Shown in pieces: positions 25,742 through 34,208 of a DNA stretch of 40,137 nucleotides. Origin of the DNA: Lewinellaceae bacterium (GTDB taxonomy: Bacteria > Bacteroidota > Bacteroidia > Chitinophagales > Saprospiraceae); contig JAHELJ010000035.1 in the NCBI GenBank assembly GCA_024644235.1, positions 1-40,137 of the forward strand, read 5' to 3'. Made by a program: the position numbers and the translations under genes. The notes beneath the pieces are model-generated. The model worked only from the letters and a program-made list of their open reading frames with translations, made no database searches and was not told the DNA's origin. Each line of letters starts with the position of its first letter. The stretch's first letter is position 1.

Positions 25742-26605
25742 TTACGTACTTCCGAAATGACGAATGACGAATGACGAATTACGGGTGACGAAGTACGAAT
25801 TACGAACTACGAGTGACGAATGACGCACTGTAATATCTACCACACCTTCTTTTCCATTTCTTTTTTGGAGATCCTCACGGAAGCGCTGTACCCACTCTTC
25901 TGAATGATTATCTGCAGTTTTTTGATAGTACATGGGCTGAATGTCCAGTTGACTATGGTCTATCTCCAGGAAATCAATGACCTTTCTAACGGTGCCCTCA
26001 AAATCAAGAATCATGTATTCATAGACGATTGAAAGTGGGGCAATTTCATACCGACTGAAATATTCTTGAATTGAACATTCACGGAGACAGACTTCGTTCA
26101 AGAGAGAGGTCAAAGCTGCAAAGTCGTAATTTGTATTGTAGAAGTCCGGATCGTTGCTTCGACGTTGCCCTGGTTCAATATGCCATACCTGATCTTTGAT
26201 CGCTTTCCACCAGGAGACAGCTTGCCTTATCTTATTTCTTCTGGTGAGAAATATATGTTTGCACTCTGGAAAAAGATCTTCTATCAATGTTGTTTCGTCC
26301 ACGGGCTCATCAGGCCGATGTCCCTTTAGTATTTTGATTTCCTTGATGATTTCACCATAATAGGTAGCATGCCTCGAATGCTTGATACCAAATATCTTAT
26401 TCCTTGATGTTCCGGCCTCCCATAACTTTGCTCTAAGGTCCTCGTAAGTAGTCACTTGATATTTCTGACAGAGTGATTGATGGTCGAACGAATTGAAGAA
26501 TTCGCCAGGTTTTCCCGCCAGCCCTGTTTGCTCTAATCCCTTACACAGGAGAGAACTTCCGTTTCGTTGGGTAAACCAAATGCGATATGATTTTGTCGGT
26601 TGCAT
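25742..26605 (-). CDS. Stf0-type sulfotransferase with a repeat-encoded C-terminal tail
   Basis: A 287-residue PAPS-dependent sulfotransferase of the Stf0 (trehalose 2-sulfotransferase) family, probably modifying a glycolipid or polysaccharide precursor in the cytoplasm. The 5'-phosphosulfate loop is FTQRNGSSLLCKGL (11-24), the catalytic-base glutamate is likely E35 in KPGEFF, and the 3'-phosphate site is FLTRRNKIRQAVSWW (119-133). The conserved C-terminal part ends near VVDI (255-258). The last ~28 residues are four heptads (VRHSSLV, VRNSYFV, TRNSSFV, IRHFGST) encoded by the 7-bp array at 25757-25826, not a family feature. A degraded paralogue lies at 24443-24780. The upstream flank carries a perfect hairpin at 26673-26696. 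Confidence 0.85.
   Translation of the reverse strand: MQPTKSYRIWFTQRNGSSLLCKGLEQTGLAGKPGEFFNSFDHQSLCQKYQVTTYEDLRAKLWEAGTSRNKIFGIKHSRHATYYGEIIKEIKILKGHRPDEPVDETTLIEDLFPECKHIFLTRRNKIRQAVSWWKAIKDQVWHIEPGQRRSNDPDFYNTNYDFAALTSLLNEVCLRECSIQEYFSRYEIAPLSIVYEYMILDFEGTVRKVIDFLEIDHSQLDIQPMYYQKTADNHSEEWVQRFREDLQKRNGKEGVVDITVRHSSLVVRNSYFVTRNSSFVIRHFGST
25757..25826. repeat. Degenerate 7-bp tandem array, NNNACGA x10, inside the sulfotransferase 3' end
   Basis: Ten consecutive 7-bp words on the plus strand: ATGACGA three times, then ATTACGG, GTGACGA, AGTACGA, ATTACGA, ACTACGA, GTGACGA, ATGACGC. Read on the minus strand the consensus TCGTCAT has no stop in any frame. Because 7 is not a multiple of 3, all three frames give the same cyclic heptapeptide (SSFVIRH). 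The array lies wholly in the last 85 bp of the sulfotransferase frame. Confidence 0.88.
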
Positions 26606-26672
26606 GGCGTCGATGACTCATTATGAGGCTGCAAAAAGGGAATTTCGTAAACACTCATACATTGAGCCTGGT

Positions 26673-26696
26673 TGCTCTCGGCATCCGCCGAGAGCA
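26673..26696. repeat. Perfect 10-bp hairpin upstream of the sulfotransferase
   Basis: TGCTCTCGGC and GCCGAGAGCA are perfectly complementary around a 4-base loop ATCC. The hairpin is GC-rich in an otherwise AT-rich 26606-26829 flank. It lies 68 bp upstream of the sulfotransferase ATG, where a terminator has no gene to end on the minus strand, and no T-run follows on the plus strand. A REP-like element or a leader structure is more likely. Confidence 0.6.
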
Positions 26697-26829
26697 TTGC
26701 TGAGACGAGCATATTGAAAGAGTCAAGAAAGCGAAAGCGATCACTGGCTAAACTTTCAACCGTCGACCCTCAACAATTTCACAGTTCCAATATTACCGGT
26801 CTTGGTTGATTGCCCACAAGATCATGAGA

Positions 26830-26878
26830 ACCACAGCTACCACAGAACCACAATACCACAATACCATAGAACCACATC
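26830..26878. repeat. Degenerate 8-bp tandem array, ACCANANN x6, before the acyltransferase
   Basis: Six consecutive words beginning ACCA: ACCACAGCT (one base longer), ACCACAGA, ACCACAAT, ACCACAAT, ACCATAGA, ACCACATC. It ends 31 bp before the preferred GTG start of the acyltransferase at 26910. The reading frame runs open through the array and would encode HRTTIPQYHRTTS if translation began further upstream. The rest of 26606-26909 holds the hairpin at 26673-26696 and no gene. Confidence 0.82.
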
Positions 26879-26909
26879 TACGTATATTACTGTCGAAATC
26901 AAAGCACCT

Positions 26910-28004
26910 GTGACCACGAGTAACACAGTAAGAAACCGTTCGATAGATGCGTTACGCGGTATCGCGGCCTTGATGGTGATGTTCCTTCATGTCGGCTATT
27001 TCTTTGCCAAGATGCCGGGCACGGAAGGGGATGGAGATGCTTTAATTAGTGTTTTTCAGCAGTTCGATATCGGAAGGGTGGGCATTACCGTCTTCTTTAT
27101 CATCAGTGGTTTCGTCATTCCGAAAAGCATCAGGCTGGATCGAGCCCAGCCCCTCAAGAAATTCGTGGTGAAGCGCTTCTACCGGCTCTATCCACTTTTT
27201 TGGTTTTCGATGATTCTGGGGCTTTTTGCGATCTGGTATTTGCATGATCGTGATATCAACCTATCACTGGTTGCCGGCAATGCCACAATGGTTCCTGCTT
27301 TTTTTTCAGAGCGATTTGTCATTGGACTCTATTGGACGTTGGAGACCGAGTTGATCTTCTATTTGATTGTATTTCTGATGACCTGGTTTGGTTGGCTGAG
27401 AAGACTGGAGTTGTACCTGGTATTCACGATTTGCTTGTATTTGCTCCTGATCGGATTTCTAATCATTCCTCAGCTTCACCCATCACTACCACATTGGACA
27501 GCGACTCCCTACCATCTCAGCCTAATGTTTTTAGGAGTCATCTACCGGCATCAATTTGATCGGGATGGACACTCCTTCAAATTATTGAACCAGGCCATTG
27601 AAACGAGGACCCTGTTTTTCCTCCAGTTGATCGTCATATTATCAATTCCAGTGTTGGTCCTTTTTCAGCATCTTACTGGCCTCGACTCAACCCACCAGCC
27701 CGACGCTGTTGCTTACCTGGCCGGGATCGCTATCTTTTTTGCCGGAGTGAAGTTGTGGAGGCGTCCACCGAGGTTTGCCGTTTACTTGGGTGTAATCAGT
27801 TACTCGATTTACCTTCTGCACCCGGTGGTTTTTAGTTTTCTGGAATATATTGCGCAGACTCTAAGCTGGTTTGCCGGGTGGCATCTTAGTGCCTATCTGA
27901 TCATTTCCATTGCACTTACAATCGGTCTTTGCCATATTTCCTATTTATTCATAGAAAAGCCAGCAAATGACTTCGGACACCTAGTGGCGGATCGCTTAGA
28001 GTAG
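26910..28004 (+). CDS. Acyltransferase family 3 membrane protein (OafA/YrhL-like)
   Basis: About 364 residues from the GTG at 26910. This class of membrane acyltransferase moves acetyl or other acyl groups onto surface polysaccharides or glycolipids. The start SIDALRGIAALMVMFLHVGYFF is the Acyl_transf_3 signature with the catalytic His in the first helix. VGITVFFIISGFVIPKS and the basic cluster FVVKRFYRLYPLFWFSMILG follow, and the C-terminus ISYSIYLLHPVVFSFLEY is also typical; about ten helices can be seen. No in-frame ATG precedes the conserved start. The frame is open to a TTG at 26802 and passes through the short-word array, so the start is uncertain. It is divergent from the sulfotransferase; both could decorate the same surface glycan. 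Confidence 0.83.
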   Translation: MTTSNTVRNRSIDALRGIAALMVMFLHVGYFFAKMPGTEGDGDALISVFQQFDIGRVGITVFFIISGFVIPKSIRLDRAQPLKKFVVKRFYRLYPLFWFSMILGLFAIWYLHDRDINLSLVAGNATMVPAFFSERFVIGLYWTLETELIFYLIVFLMTWFGWLRRLELYLVFTICLYLLLIGFLIIPQLHPSLPHWTATPYHLSLMFLGVIYRHQFDRDGHSFKLLNQAIETRTLFFLQLIVILSIPVLVLFQHLTGLDSTHQPDAVAYLAGIAIFFAGVKLWRRPPRFAVYLGVISYSIYLLHPVVFSFLEYIAQTLSWFAGWHLSAYLIISIALTIGLCHISYLFIEKPANDFGHLVADRLE

Positions 28005-28022
28005 TTGGGTCGCTTATTAGAT

Positions 28023-28376
28023 CTATTCCTCAAGCTGCCTCTCTTCCCGGATTTCACCAATATGGTAGTAGGCGATGATTTCACTGATTCGATTATCCCG
28101 GATGTAATACCACTCGCTCACATCCAGTTTAAATGCACCTTGGGTAGCAGTATATCGCACGCAGGCACTGTCATTACCATATAAGGCGTCGTGAATGACA
28201 AACTTGTATCCGAGAAACTTGTCTCGATTCTTCTCAACCAATTCGAGATAGGCCGTTTTTCCTTCGATGGTCCCAAAAGGACTGGTATGTCGAAAATCAT
28301 CACTTACCGGAATGCTTTGAAAGTCCCCTTCTTCCCAGGTGGCAAACCAGGTTTTGACGAGAGTCTTTGTGGTCAT
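28023..28376 (-). CDS. NTF2-like (SnoaL-type) small protein
   Basis: A 117-residue cytoplasmic protein with the cone-shaped alpha+beta fold: a first helix (TLVKTWFATWEEGDFQSI), DDFRHTSPFGTIEGKTAYLELVEKN, then three strands (YKFVIHDALYG, SACVRYTATQGAF, SEWYYIRDNRISEIIAYYH). Family members are small-molecule isomerases, hydrolases or binding proteins; no specific active site is diagnostic here. It converges with the acyltransferase (18 bp gap) and is divergent from the Na/Pi-cotransporter gene, with a 164 bp AT-rich gap between. Confidence 0.78.
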   Translation of the reverse strand: MTTKTLVKTWFATWEEGDFQSIPVSDDFRHTSPFGTIEGKTAYLELVEKNRDKFLGYKFVIHDALYGNDSACVRYTATQGAFKLDVSEWYYIRDNRISEIIAYYHIGEIREERQLEE

Positions 28377-28540
28377 TAATCAGTCTCGATCTTGAAGACT
28401 AGCGAAGTGAATAAAGATTTACTAGATAGAAAATTCCTATCAATTTAGTGTTTTGTAAACATTCACTATTTGTTTCGACTTTCAGAGTAGCGCACAAATT
28501 CACTTTTCTAATTTAACTAAATGGGTTAGTTTGAGGTCTG

Positions 28541-30322
28541 ATGTTTAAGAAGCTTTTCTTACCTGGCTTGCTCATCCTACTTGGCTTTGTTCTCTTTACT
28601 AATCCAACGTTAAAAGAGATCGCCGCCGGTATCGCCATCCTTCTCTTTGGCATGATCATGCTGGAAGATGGATTTAATTCTTTTGTAGCCGGACCCTTGC
28701 AGAAGCTTCTGCAAAGAGCGACAAACAAGCTGTATAAAAGCCTTGGATTGGGATTCTTAATCACCGCTGTATTGCAATCGAGTTCTTTGATTTCAGTGAT
28801 TGCCATTTCATTTATCAGCGCCGGACTTATCGGATTAAATGCTGGCATTGGGATCATTTTTGGTGCAAATATTGGAACTACTGCAACAGCATGGCTCGTA
28901 TCTGTTTTTGGTCTAAAGGTCGACATTGCAAGCCTGGCCATGCCAATGCTGGCCTTTGGAATCATCCTTGTTCTACAAAAGTCGAAGAAGGTTAAAGGGA
29001 TAGGGCATGTGCTTGCTGGTCTAGGCTTTTTTTTTCTGGGTATTTATTTCATGAAGGATGGATTCGATACGTACAAGGAGACTATTAATCTGGCAGACTA
29101 TGCGATGCCAGGCATCACTGGGCTTATGGTGTATACCGCCATCGGGATTGCGATAACTTTGATATTGCAGTCCAGCAGTGCCACCATGGCGTTGACTCTC
29201 ACCGCTCTGGCAGTAGGCCAAATCACTTACACAAATTCACTGGCAATAGCAATCGGAGCAAATATCGGAACCACTATAACCGCTATTATTGGGTCTCTGA
29301 GTGCAAATATTGCCGGCAAAAGACTTGCAGGTGCTCATTTCGTATTTAATATCGTGACCGGGTTGATTGCTCTTATTTTTATCGGATACCTCAGGCAATT
29401 TGTCGATTTCATTTCAATTAATTTCGGAGTTGCCGAAGACAATTTTACTTTCAAATTATCGATTTTCCACACCGTATTTAATCTCATCGGTGTGGCAGTA
29501 ATGGTCCCTATGATCAACCCTTTGGTGAAGGTCCTGGTTAAGGTCTTTAAAGAGAAACTCGAGGAGGACTTGATTGACTATCCAAGATTCCTAAATCAAA
29601 GCTCAATGGCTTATCCTCAAACGGCTATACGGGCTCTTTTGAATGAAACCAAAAGGCTGTTTGAGGAATCCACTCTAAAGATCGTGGCTCATGGACTTAA
29701 TCTGCACCGGACCGATCTTAGAAGTGAGGAGAAAATCAAAAAAGTCGTGGAGAAATCGAGGGAAGAAATCGATGTTGATATAGAAGAAATGTATGTGCAG
29801 AAGGTGAAAACTATCTACAGTAAGATCATTGAATATGCCACTATTTCTCAATCACAGTTTGCGTTGACACCCGAAATGACCAAGGAGTTTGCCCGGATTA
29901 AACTGGCAAATCGAAATATAGTTGAAGCTATCAAAGCTCTGGGTGGAATTAGGGAGAACATGAATGAATATCTGGTATCTCCTAACGAACACATCCAAAA
30001 GGAATATGACCGATTACGTCAAAAGGTGGCGAAAGTGCTGAGAGAACTATTTCAATTAAGAACAGCCAAGGATCCTAAAAAACACCTGGATAAGATGGAG
30101 AAGTTGAAGGGAAAGGCTGAGAAAAGTGATGTACTGCTGGATGGCACACTGGATGAGCTGATTCGTGAGCGCAAAATTACCAGCGCCATGGCTACCTCCC
30201 TGGCCAACGATAGTATTAATGTTGCCCTGATCTCCAAGAAATTGATAGATGCAGCAGAGCTCATCTACATAAAAAGCGATACCCTCCTGGAGATTATTGA
30301 AGAAGAGAAAGCCTTTAAATAA
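28541..30322 (+). CDS. Na/Pi-cotransporter family protein with PhoU-like domain
   Basis: A 593-residue inner-membrane protein. Two inverted PNaS repeats each carry the QSSS motif: LQSSSLISVIAISF (QSSS at 79-82) with FGANIGTTATAW, and LQSSSATMALTLTA (210-213) with GANIGTTITAII. These form the sodium and phosphate site. About eight to nine helices fill residues 5-345. The C-terminal 240 residues are a helical PhoU-like regulatory domain (ETKRLFEESTLKIV, MATSLANDSINVALISKKLIDAAE). The protein takes up phosphate with sodium, or regulates phosphate in the NptA/YjbB manner. It stands alone as a transcription unit and converges with the GH3 gene. Confidence 0.92.
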   Translation: MFKKLFLPGLLILLGFVLFTNPTLKEIAAGIAILLFGMIMLEDGFNSFVAGPLQKLLQRATNKLYKSLGLGFLITAVLQSSSLISVIAISFISAGLIGLNAGIGIIFGANIGTTATAWLVSVFGLKVDIASLAMPMLAFGIILVLQKSKKVKGIGHVLAGLGFFFLGIYFMKDGFDTYKETINLADYAMPGITGLMVYTAIGIAITLILQSSSATMALTLTALAVGQITYTNSLAIAIGANIGTTITAIIGSLSANIAGKRLAGAHFVFNIVTGLIALIFIGYLRQFVDFISINFGVAEDNFTFKLSIFHTVFNLIGVAVMVPMINPLVKVLVKVFKEKLEEDLIDYPRFLNQSSMAYPQTAIRALLNETKRLFEESTLKIVAHGLNLHRTDLRSEEKIKKVVEKSREEIDVDIEEMYVQKVKTIYSKIIEYATISQSQFALTPEMTKEFARIKLANRNIVEAIKALGGIRENMNEYLVSPNEHIQKEYDRLRQKVAKVLRELFQLRTAKDPKKHLDKMEKLKGKAEKSDVLLDGTLDELIRERKITSAMATSLANDSINVALISKKLIDAAELIYIKSDTLLEIIEEEKAFK

Positions 30323-30387
30323 ACTTCACAGCATTTATCACATAAGGAAGGATTGCCTGTGGGTTTTGATGTCATATGGCAATCCTG

Positions 30388-32433
30388 TCATTGATAGCTC
30401 AGCCCAAAACCAAATGGGAAAAGCGTGTCCTCTTGCGCGTAACCAGGTGCATCCGGTGCTTGCCGAAGGATGGCTTCAGCAGATTTGCCCAATGCAAAAG
30501 GCAACTTGCCAGAGGGTGTAAATCTGCCGGTGATGATATCCATGATGGCGGCATCCGATACTCCAAATGTGGCTATGATCCCACCTGCTTCCAGGAGCCT
30601 GCTTTCTGCATCCAGCACGTAAGGTTGACGAAAGTCAATGGATAGAATGGTTTTTTCTGCTCCCACACTTTCCATGATGGATTGAATGTCTTCCAGGGCC
30701 GGCTTCACAATCCAGGATTTTGATTTAGCCATTTCTGAGAAGGAAATCAGGTTTAATTCATCAGGTAAAGCTCCTCCAAACATCCTTCCACCACTACGGT
30801 CATTAGTCACGTGTATGCGGAGAAGCGCATAATCGAGATCTTCCGGCAAAGGGGGTAAGGATTCGCCAGCTTGGGGATTGTAATCTGCGGAAATTGGCAT
30901 AAAACCGGAGAAAGGGTCTTGCTCAAAGATCTTAGCATCGACACCCATGGTGAGCATCTTGATGGTATCATCTTTCTCAGGCAGGCTCAATGGCAGATTC
31001 ATATTATTCTGCAACAGGACAATGGATTTTCGCTGGGCCAGATCAGCCTTTCTTTGAAATGATGGATTTCCTAACAAGTAATCGGCCCGGTTCGGATCTA
31101 TATACGGGTTTTCGAAGAGTCCCAGTTCAAATTGCTCTTTTAGCAATCTCCTTACGGATATGTCCACCCGGTTTTCGGTGAGCTTCCCTGAGGTTACCAA
31201 ATCTTTGATCTGCGTGTTGTTGTCAAACCCGGACAAGATATCGGTACCAGCGTCCAGTGCAACCAATATCTGCTCATCGACGCTTTTCTCTTCCAATCCC
31301 CAGGCTCTGGATCCGATGATTCCGGTATCGGAATTAATGTACCCCTTAAAGCCCAGTTTTTTTCTCAGCAGATCCGTAAGGATCCCTTTGGAGAATGCCA
31401 TTCCGACCGTATTGGGATGGTAAGGTTGATCTACCGGAATGCCATAATATGCCATGATCGAGGACGAGCCGGCATCGATAGCGGCTTTGAAGGGCGCCAG
31501 GTGATAATCAAAATGGTCAGTAGGATAAACTTGGTTCTTCCCAAAATCATAGTGAGGGTCACCACCTCCTTCCTGGGGGCCACCACCGGGAAAATGCTTG
31601 ATCGTTAGGCCGATGCTTTCTGAAGTCAGAGATTCTCCCTGCAGATTCTTAACCAAGGTGCTGATGATGGTAGAAGCCAGATCACTGTCTTCCGTGAAGG
31701 TCTCATGCACCCGGTACCAGCGAGGCTCGGTGGCAAGGTCTGCCATGTATCCATACATGCCTCTGATCCCAACTGCTTTCCATTCCATGGCCATCGTACG
31801 GGCAAAGTCTGCGATCAAATCCATATCCCTGGTGGCAGCCAGTCCACTCTCTTTCGGCCATGAGGAGAATGCACCAGATGCGACATTGATACCCGCCCGG
31901 GAATCATAGTCCATATGATTTCTTGCGTTCGATTTGAATAGTAAAGGAATCCCCAGACGGGTTCCTTCGGCCAGTTCTTGCACAGCATTCATGAACTGAG
32001 CTGCTTCAAAGGGAGTTATTTGAGTGCCCCGGAAAGGATGTCCGCCACCTGATCTGTCGGGATTCCGTGCAATGGTGTTTCGGAAGATGAATCTGGTCAT
32101 CTTCTCATCTTCGATCAGATCAATTGCTCTTTCAGGTACTTCACCATAATCTCCGGCATTGAGGGTATTAATCAGTAGCATGCCGACTTTCTCCTCAAGA
32201 TTCATTTGACTGAGCAGGTCTTCGATACGGCCTTCAACAGGCGAGCGCCAATCCTCGTAGGTGTCTAACTTTTCATTCTTATTAAGGTCTTTAAAGATCA
32301 GGTTTCCTGTGTATAGCATGTCGACACTCCGGCCTTCAAGATCTGGTTGAGATGCGTAAGTGCCCTGACCGGCCAGTGGAATGACAGGGAAGATGAACAA
32401 CAGAACGATGAGGTGCAGTGGATTGTAAATCAT
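30388..32433 (-). CDS. Glycoside hydrolase family 3 exported protein
   Basis: A 681-residue secreted or periplasmic glycosidase. The ATG at 32433 begins the signal peptide MIYNPLHLIVLLFIFPVIPLAGQG; the frame extends to 32487 but the extra 18 residues are not signal-like. An EF-hand-like loop DLNKNEKLDTYEDW (~49-62) precedes the TIM barrel, as in many GH3 proteins. The barrel has TIKHFPGGGPQEGG (~277-290) and the nucleophile region GFKGYINSDTGI with Asp369. The C-terminal sandwich domain begins near the segment RKSIVLLQNNMNLPLSL; the acid/base glutamate cannot be assigned. The sugar specificity (beta-glucoside, xyloside or other) is unknown. It converges with the Na/Pi gene. Confidence 0.9.
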   Translation of the reverse strand: MIYNPLHLIVLLFIFPVIPLAGQGTYASQPDLEGRSVDMLYTGNLIFKDLNKNEKLDTYEDWRSPVEGRIEDLLSQMNLEEKVGMLLINTLNAGDYGEVPERAIDLIEDEKMTRFIFRNTIARNPDRSGGGHPFRGTQITPFEAAQFMNAVQELAEGTRLGIPLLFKSNARNHMDYDSRAGINVASGAFSSWPKESGLAATRDMDLIADFARTMAMEWKAVGIRGMYGYMADLATEPRWYRVHETFTEDSDLASTIISTLVKNLQGESLTSESIGLTIKHFPGGGPQEGGGDPHYDFGKNQVYPTDHFDYHLAPFKAAIDAGSSSIMAYYGIPVDQPYHPNTVGMAFSKGILTDLLRKKLGFKGYINSDTGIIGSRAWGLEEKSVDEQILVALDAGTDILSGFDNNTQIKDLVTSGKLTENRVDISVRRLLKEQFELGLFENPYIDPNRADYLLGNPSFQRKADLAQRKSIVLLQNNMNLPLSLPEKDDTIKMLTMGVDAKIFEQDPFSGFMPISADYNPQAGESLPPLPEDLDYALLRIHVTNDRSGGRMFGGALPDELNLISFSEMAKSKSWIVKPALEDIQSIMESVGAEKTILSIDFRQPYVLDAESRLLEAGGIIATFGVSDAAIMDIITGRFTPSGKLPFALGKSAEAILRQAPDAPGYAQEDTLFPFGFGLSYQ

Positions 32434-32593
32434 CAATTCAGCATTTACGCCAAGAAAGATGGTGGCACTCTGACTTTTCACCATCAAAAAACTCAGTGAA
32501 TCAGTGGGATTAAATGTACGGATACTTTCTGCTAGATTATACTCGAATTCTCCAGGTAGGTCATGGCGAATCTAGATCGCTTTCCTGTGAGAA

Positions 32594-33643
32594 TCAGAAT
32601 CGAAGTTTGATAATTCTGGGAAAGTAGATTGCTTCATTATGAATCAGCTTTTCAAAATCTGCATGATTAATATTATAAGTGATGATCAATTTGTCAGACT
32701 TGAATTCCGGATGAGCATTTGCGGTGTAAACGAATGCTCCCTCATCTTCTATCGTAGGAGTATAGAATAATACCGGTTCGGACCACGGGCCCTGAAGTTG
32801 ATCGGCCAGTCGGTATCCAATCGAGGCCTTGCCGAAACCGTAAGTCTGTATTTGGATGTACTTATTTAGTTCGTCATCAAAATGCACTGAAAATTCAGTC
32901 TGTCCAAGGAACAGGGAAGACGACCTTGGCTCCTTGTTCACGTTGGTGGTCCAGGTTTGATCCACCCACCATTGCAGATTGGAAAGGTCCCCGTTTATTA
33001 TTCTGCTTTTTTCAAATCGTATTAAATAGGTTTCATGGGTGGCGGGTTCTTTTACAGCGAAGGTATAGATGTACTCTCCTTCCTCGAGAACTGCCGAAGA
33101 ACCGGCGATCACCCCAAATGTTGGCGGTCCTTTGAAATACTTTATGTTCCATCTGTCCGGATCTTCTGAAGGATTATTGACGATTGCCACCCACCATCCA
33201 ACTGCCTCAAATCCCAACCCGGTATTTGTCGATGTGATCTCCATCAGAAAGACAACCAAGTCATCGTCCAATAAAATTCCATGACCAGTCCAGAACCAAT
33301 CTTCCCCGTCACTCAGAAAGAAATCTTCCGGTTTTTGCCTGGTACCTTTATAGTGGAACTTCAAGTCTGCATTCAAGGAAGAGCAATCCTGAATAGCGAT
33401 ACTATTGCGGATCATCACTTTAGCATTGGATCTTTTACCAGATCCGTCCTGATCGATAAATGTATCGCTGAAAAGCCATAGGATTTTACCTGAATCGAGG
33501 GCTACGGTTGCACCGCCATCGGCTCCTCGCCAGAATCTGTCTTGTTTAAAAATCGAGTTATCCACTTCGACAACTTTGACCCCATCTATCTCAAGCATTA
33601 GAAAGAAGGGAAGAACAACGACAACCAGTATCGCTCCTTTCAT
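32594..33643 (-). CDS. DUF5005/DUF4185-like five-bladed propeller exported protein
   Basis: A 349-residue exported protein with an N-terminal hydrophobic signal (MKGAILVVVVLPFFLMLEI). The pattern FWRGADGGATVALDSGKILWLFSDTFI, RNSIAIQD, FWTGHGILLDDDLVVFLM, FGVIAGSSAVLEEGEYIYTFAV and FVYTANAHPEF repeats the propeller strands of DUF4185/DUF5005 proteins, which are related in shape to GH43/GH117 glycosidases. A conserved acid set could make it a glycosidase, but the family function is not settled. It is followed at 106 bp by the neighbouring GH3 start on the same strand, so a shared carbohydrate role is likely. Confidence 0.8.
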   Translation of the reverse strand: MKGAILVVVVLPFFLMLEIDGVKVVEVDNSIFKQDRFWRGADGGATVALDSGKILWLFSDTFIDQDGSGKRSNAKVMIRNSIAIQDCSSLNADLKFHYKGTRQKPEDFFLSDGEDWFWTGHGILLDDDLVVFLMEITSTNTGLGFEAVGWWVAIVNNPSEDPDRWNIKYFKGPPTFGVIAGSSAVLEEGEYIYTFAVKEPATHETYLIRFEKSRIINGDLSNLQWWVDQTWTTNVNKEPRSSSLFLGQTEFSVHFDDELNKYIQIQTYGFGKASIGYRLADQLQGPWSEPVLFYTPTIEDEGAFVYTANAHPEFKSDKLIITYNINHADFEKLIHNEAIYFPRIIKLRF

Positions 33644-33757
33644 TTTGAAACATATAGAATGGCCGAAGATATCGAAGCCAGTTGAGTTACAGCAACAATT
33701 TTTTCATTCGTCAGGCTGCATCTGCTCAATAGCAATTTCAAGAAATATCGAGTCATT

Positions 33758-34171
33758 CTAAGACCAGAAGTCCTCCCAATTGCGTAGATCGAAAAAGTAC
33801 TCTTTGCCGGAGTAAATTTGACCATCCTTGAAATCAAACACTATACAGCAATCTGTATCCAGTTTTTTTCCGTTACGCACCGCACTGTTATGGTGAATAC
33901 CTACCACCCGTCCATTTTCGCTTACACAGGCTTCTTTCAGGTTGGCTTTAAACGTTCCATTTGTTTCGCCACCGTACTTGCCAAATTGGGCAAAAACGGC
34001 GTCCCTGCCCTTTTTATCACCCGCAATGGGGCTGGAGCCCGGGGTATTCCATGAGGAATCTTTATGAAATATTTCAGTAAGTGTGGCCATGTCGGCAGCG
34101 TTGAAAGCTGCGTAGCCTCTCCGAACAAGATCGGCATTTTTTTCGGCGGTGCTTTGTGATTTAGGATCCAT
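33758..34171 (-). CDS. SnoaL/NTF2-like ketosteroid-isomerase-related protein
   Basis: A 137-residue cytoplasmic protein. The ATG at 34171 (MDPKSQSTAEKNADLVRRGYAAFN) is chosen over the frame start at 34318, because family members begin with this helix and the extra residues would overlap the neighbouring ORF. The pattern RRGYAAFNAADMATLTEIFHKDSSWNTPG, GRDAVFAQFGKYGG, and VVGIHHNSAVRNGKKLDTDCCIVFDFKDGQI is the SnoaL-like domain with a hydrophobic pocket. Polar residues that could be catalytic are present but not diagnostic. It is unrelated in detail to the other NTF2-like protein at 28023-28376. Confidence 0.8.
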   Translation of the reverse strand: MDPKSQSTAEKNADLVRRGYAAFNAADMATLTEIFHKDSSWNTPGSSPIAGDKKGRDAVFAQFGKYGGETNGTFKANLKEACVSENGRVVGIHHNSAVRNGKKLDTDCCIVFDFKDGQIYSGKEYFFDLRNWEDFWS

Positions 34172-34208
34172 TTCAACTGACTTTTTGAAGGTTAGTAAAG
34201 TGCCAATT

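Noticed and set aside
26493-26717. Plus-strand frame opposite the sulfotransferase start
   Set aside because: It is mostly antisense to a clear gene and its last part is the read-through of the 26673-26696 hairpin.
24392-26878. CRISPR-like arrays
   Set aside because: The repeated words are only 7-8 bp and directly adjacent, with no unique spacers and no cas genes nearby.
24390-26910. Insertion sequence or integrase carrying the sulfotransferase cassette
   Set aside because: No transposase, integrase, terminal inverted repeats or target-site duplication could be found in this interval.
28380-28540. TTTG/TAnnTTTG promoter before the Na/Pi gene
   Set aside because: TTTTG and TATTTG occur, but spacing and sequence do not fit the consensus well enough to place a promoter.
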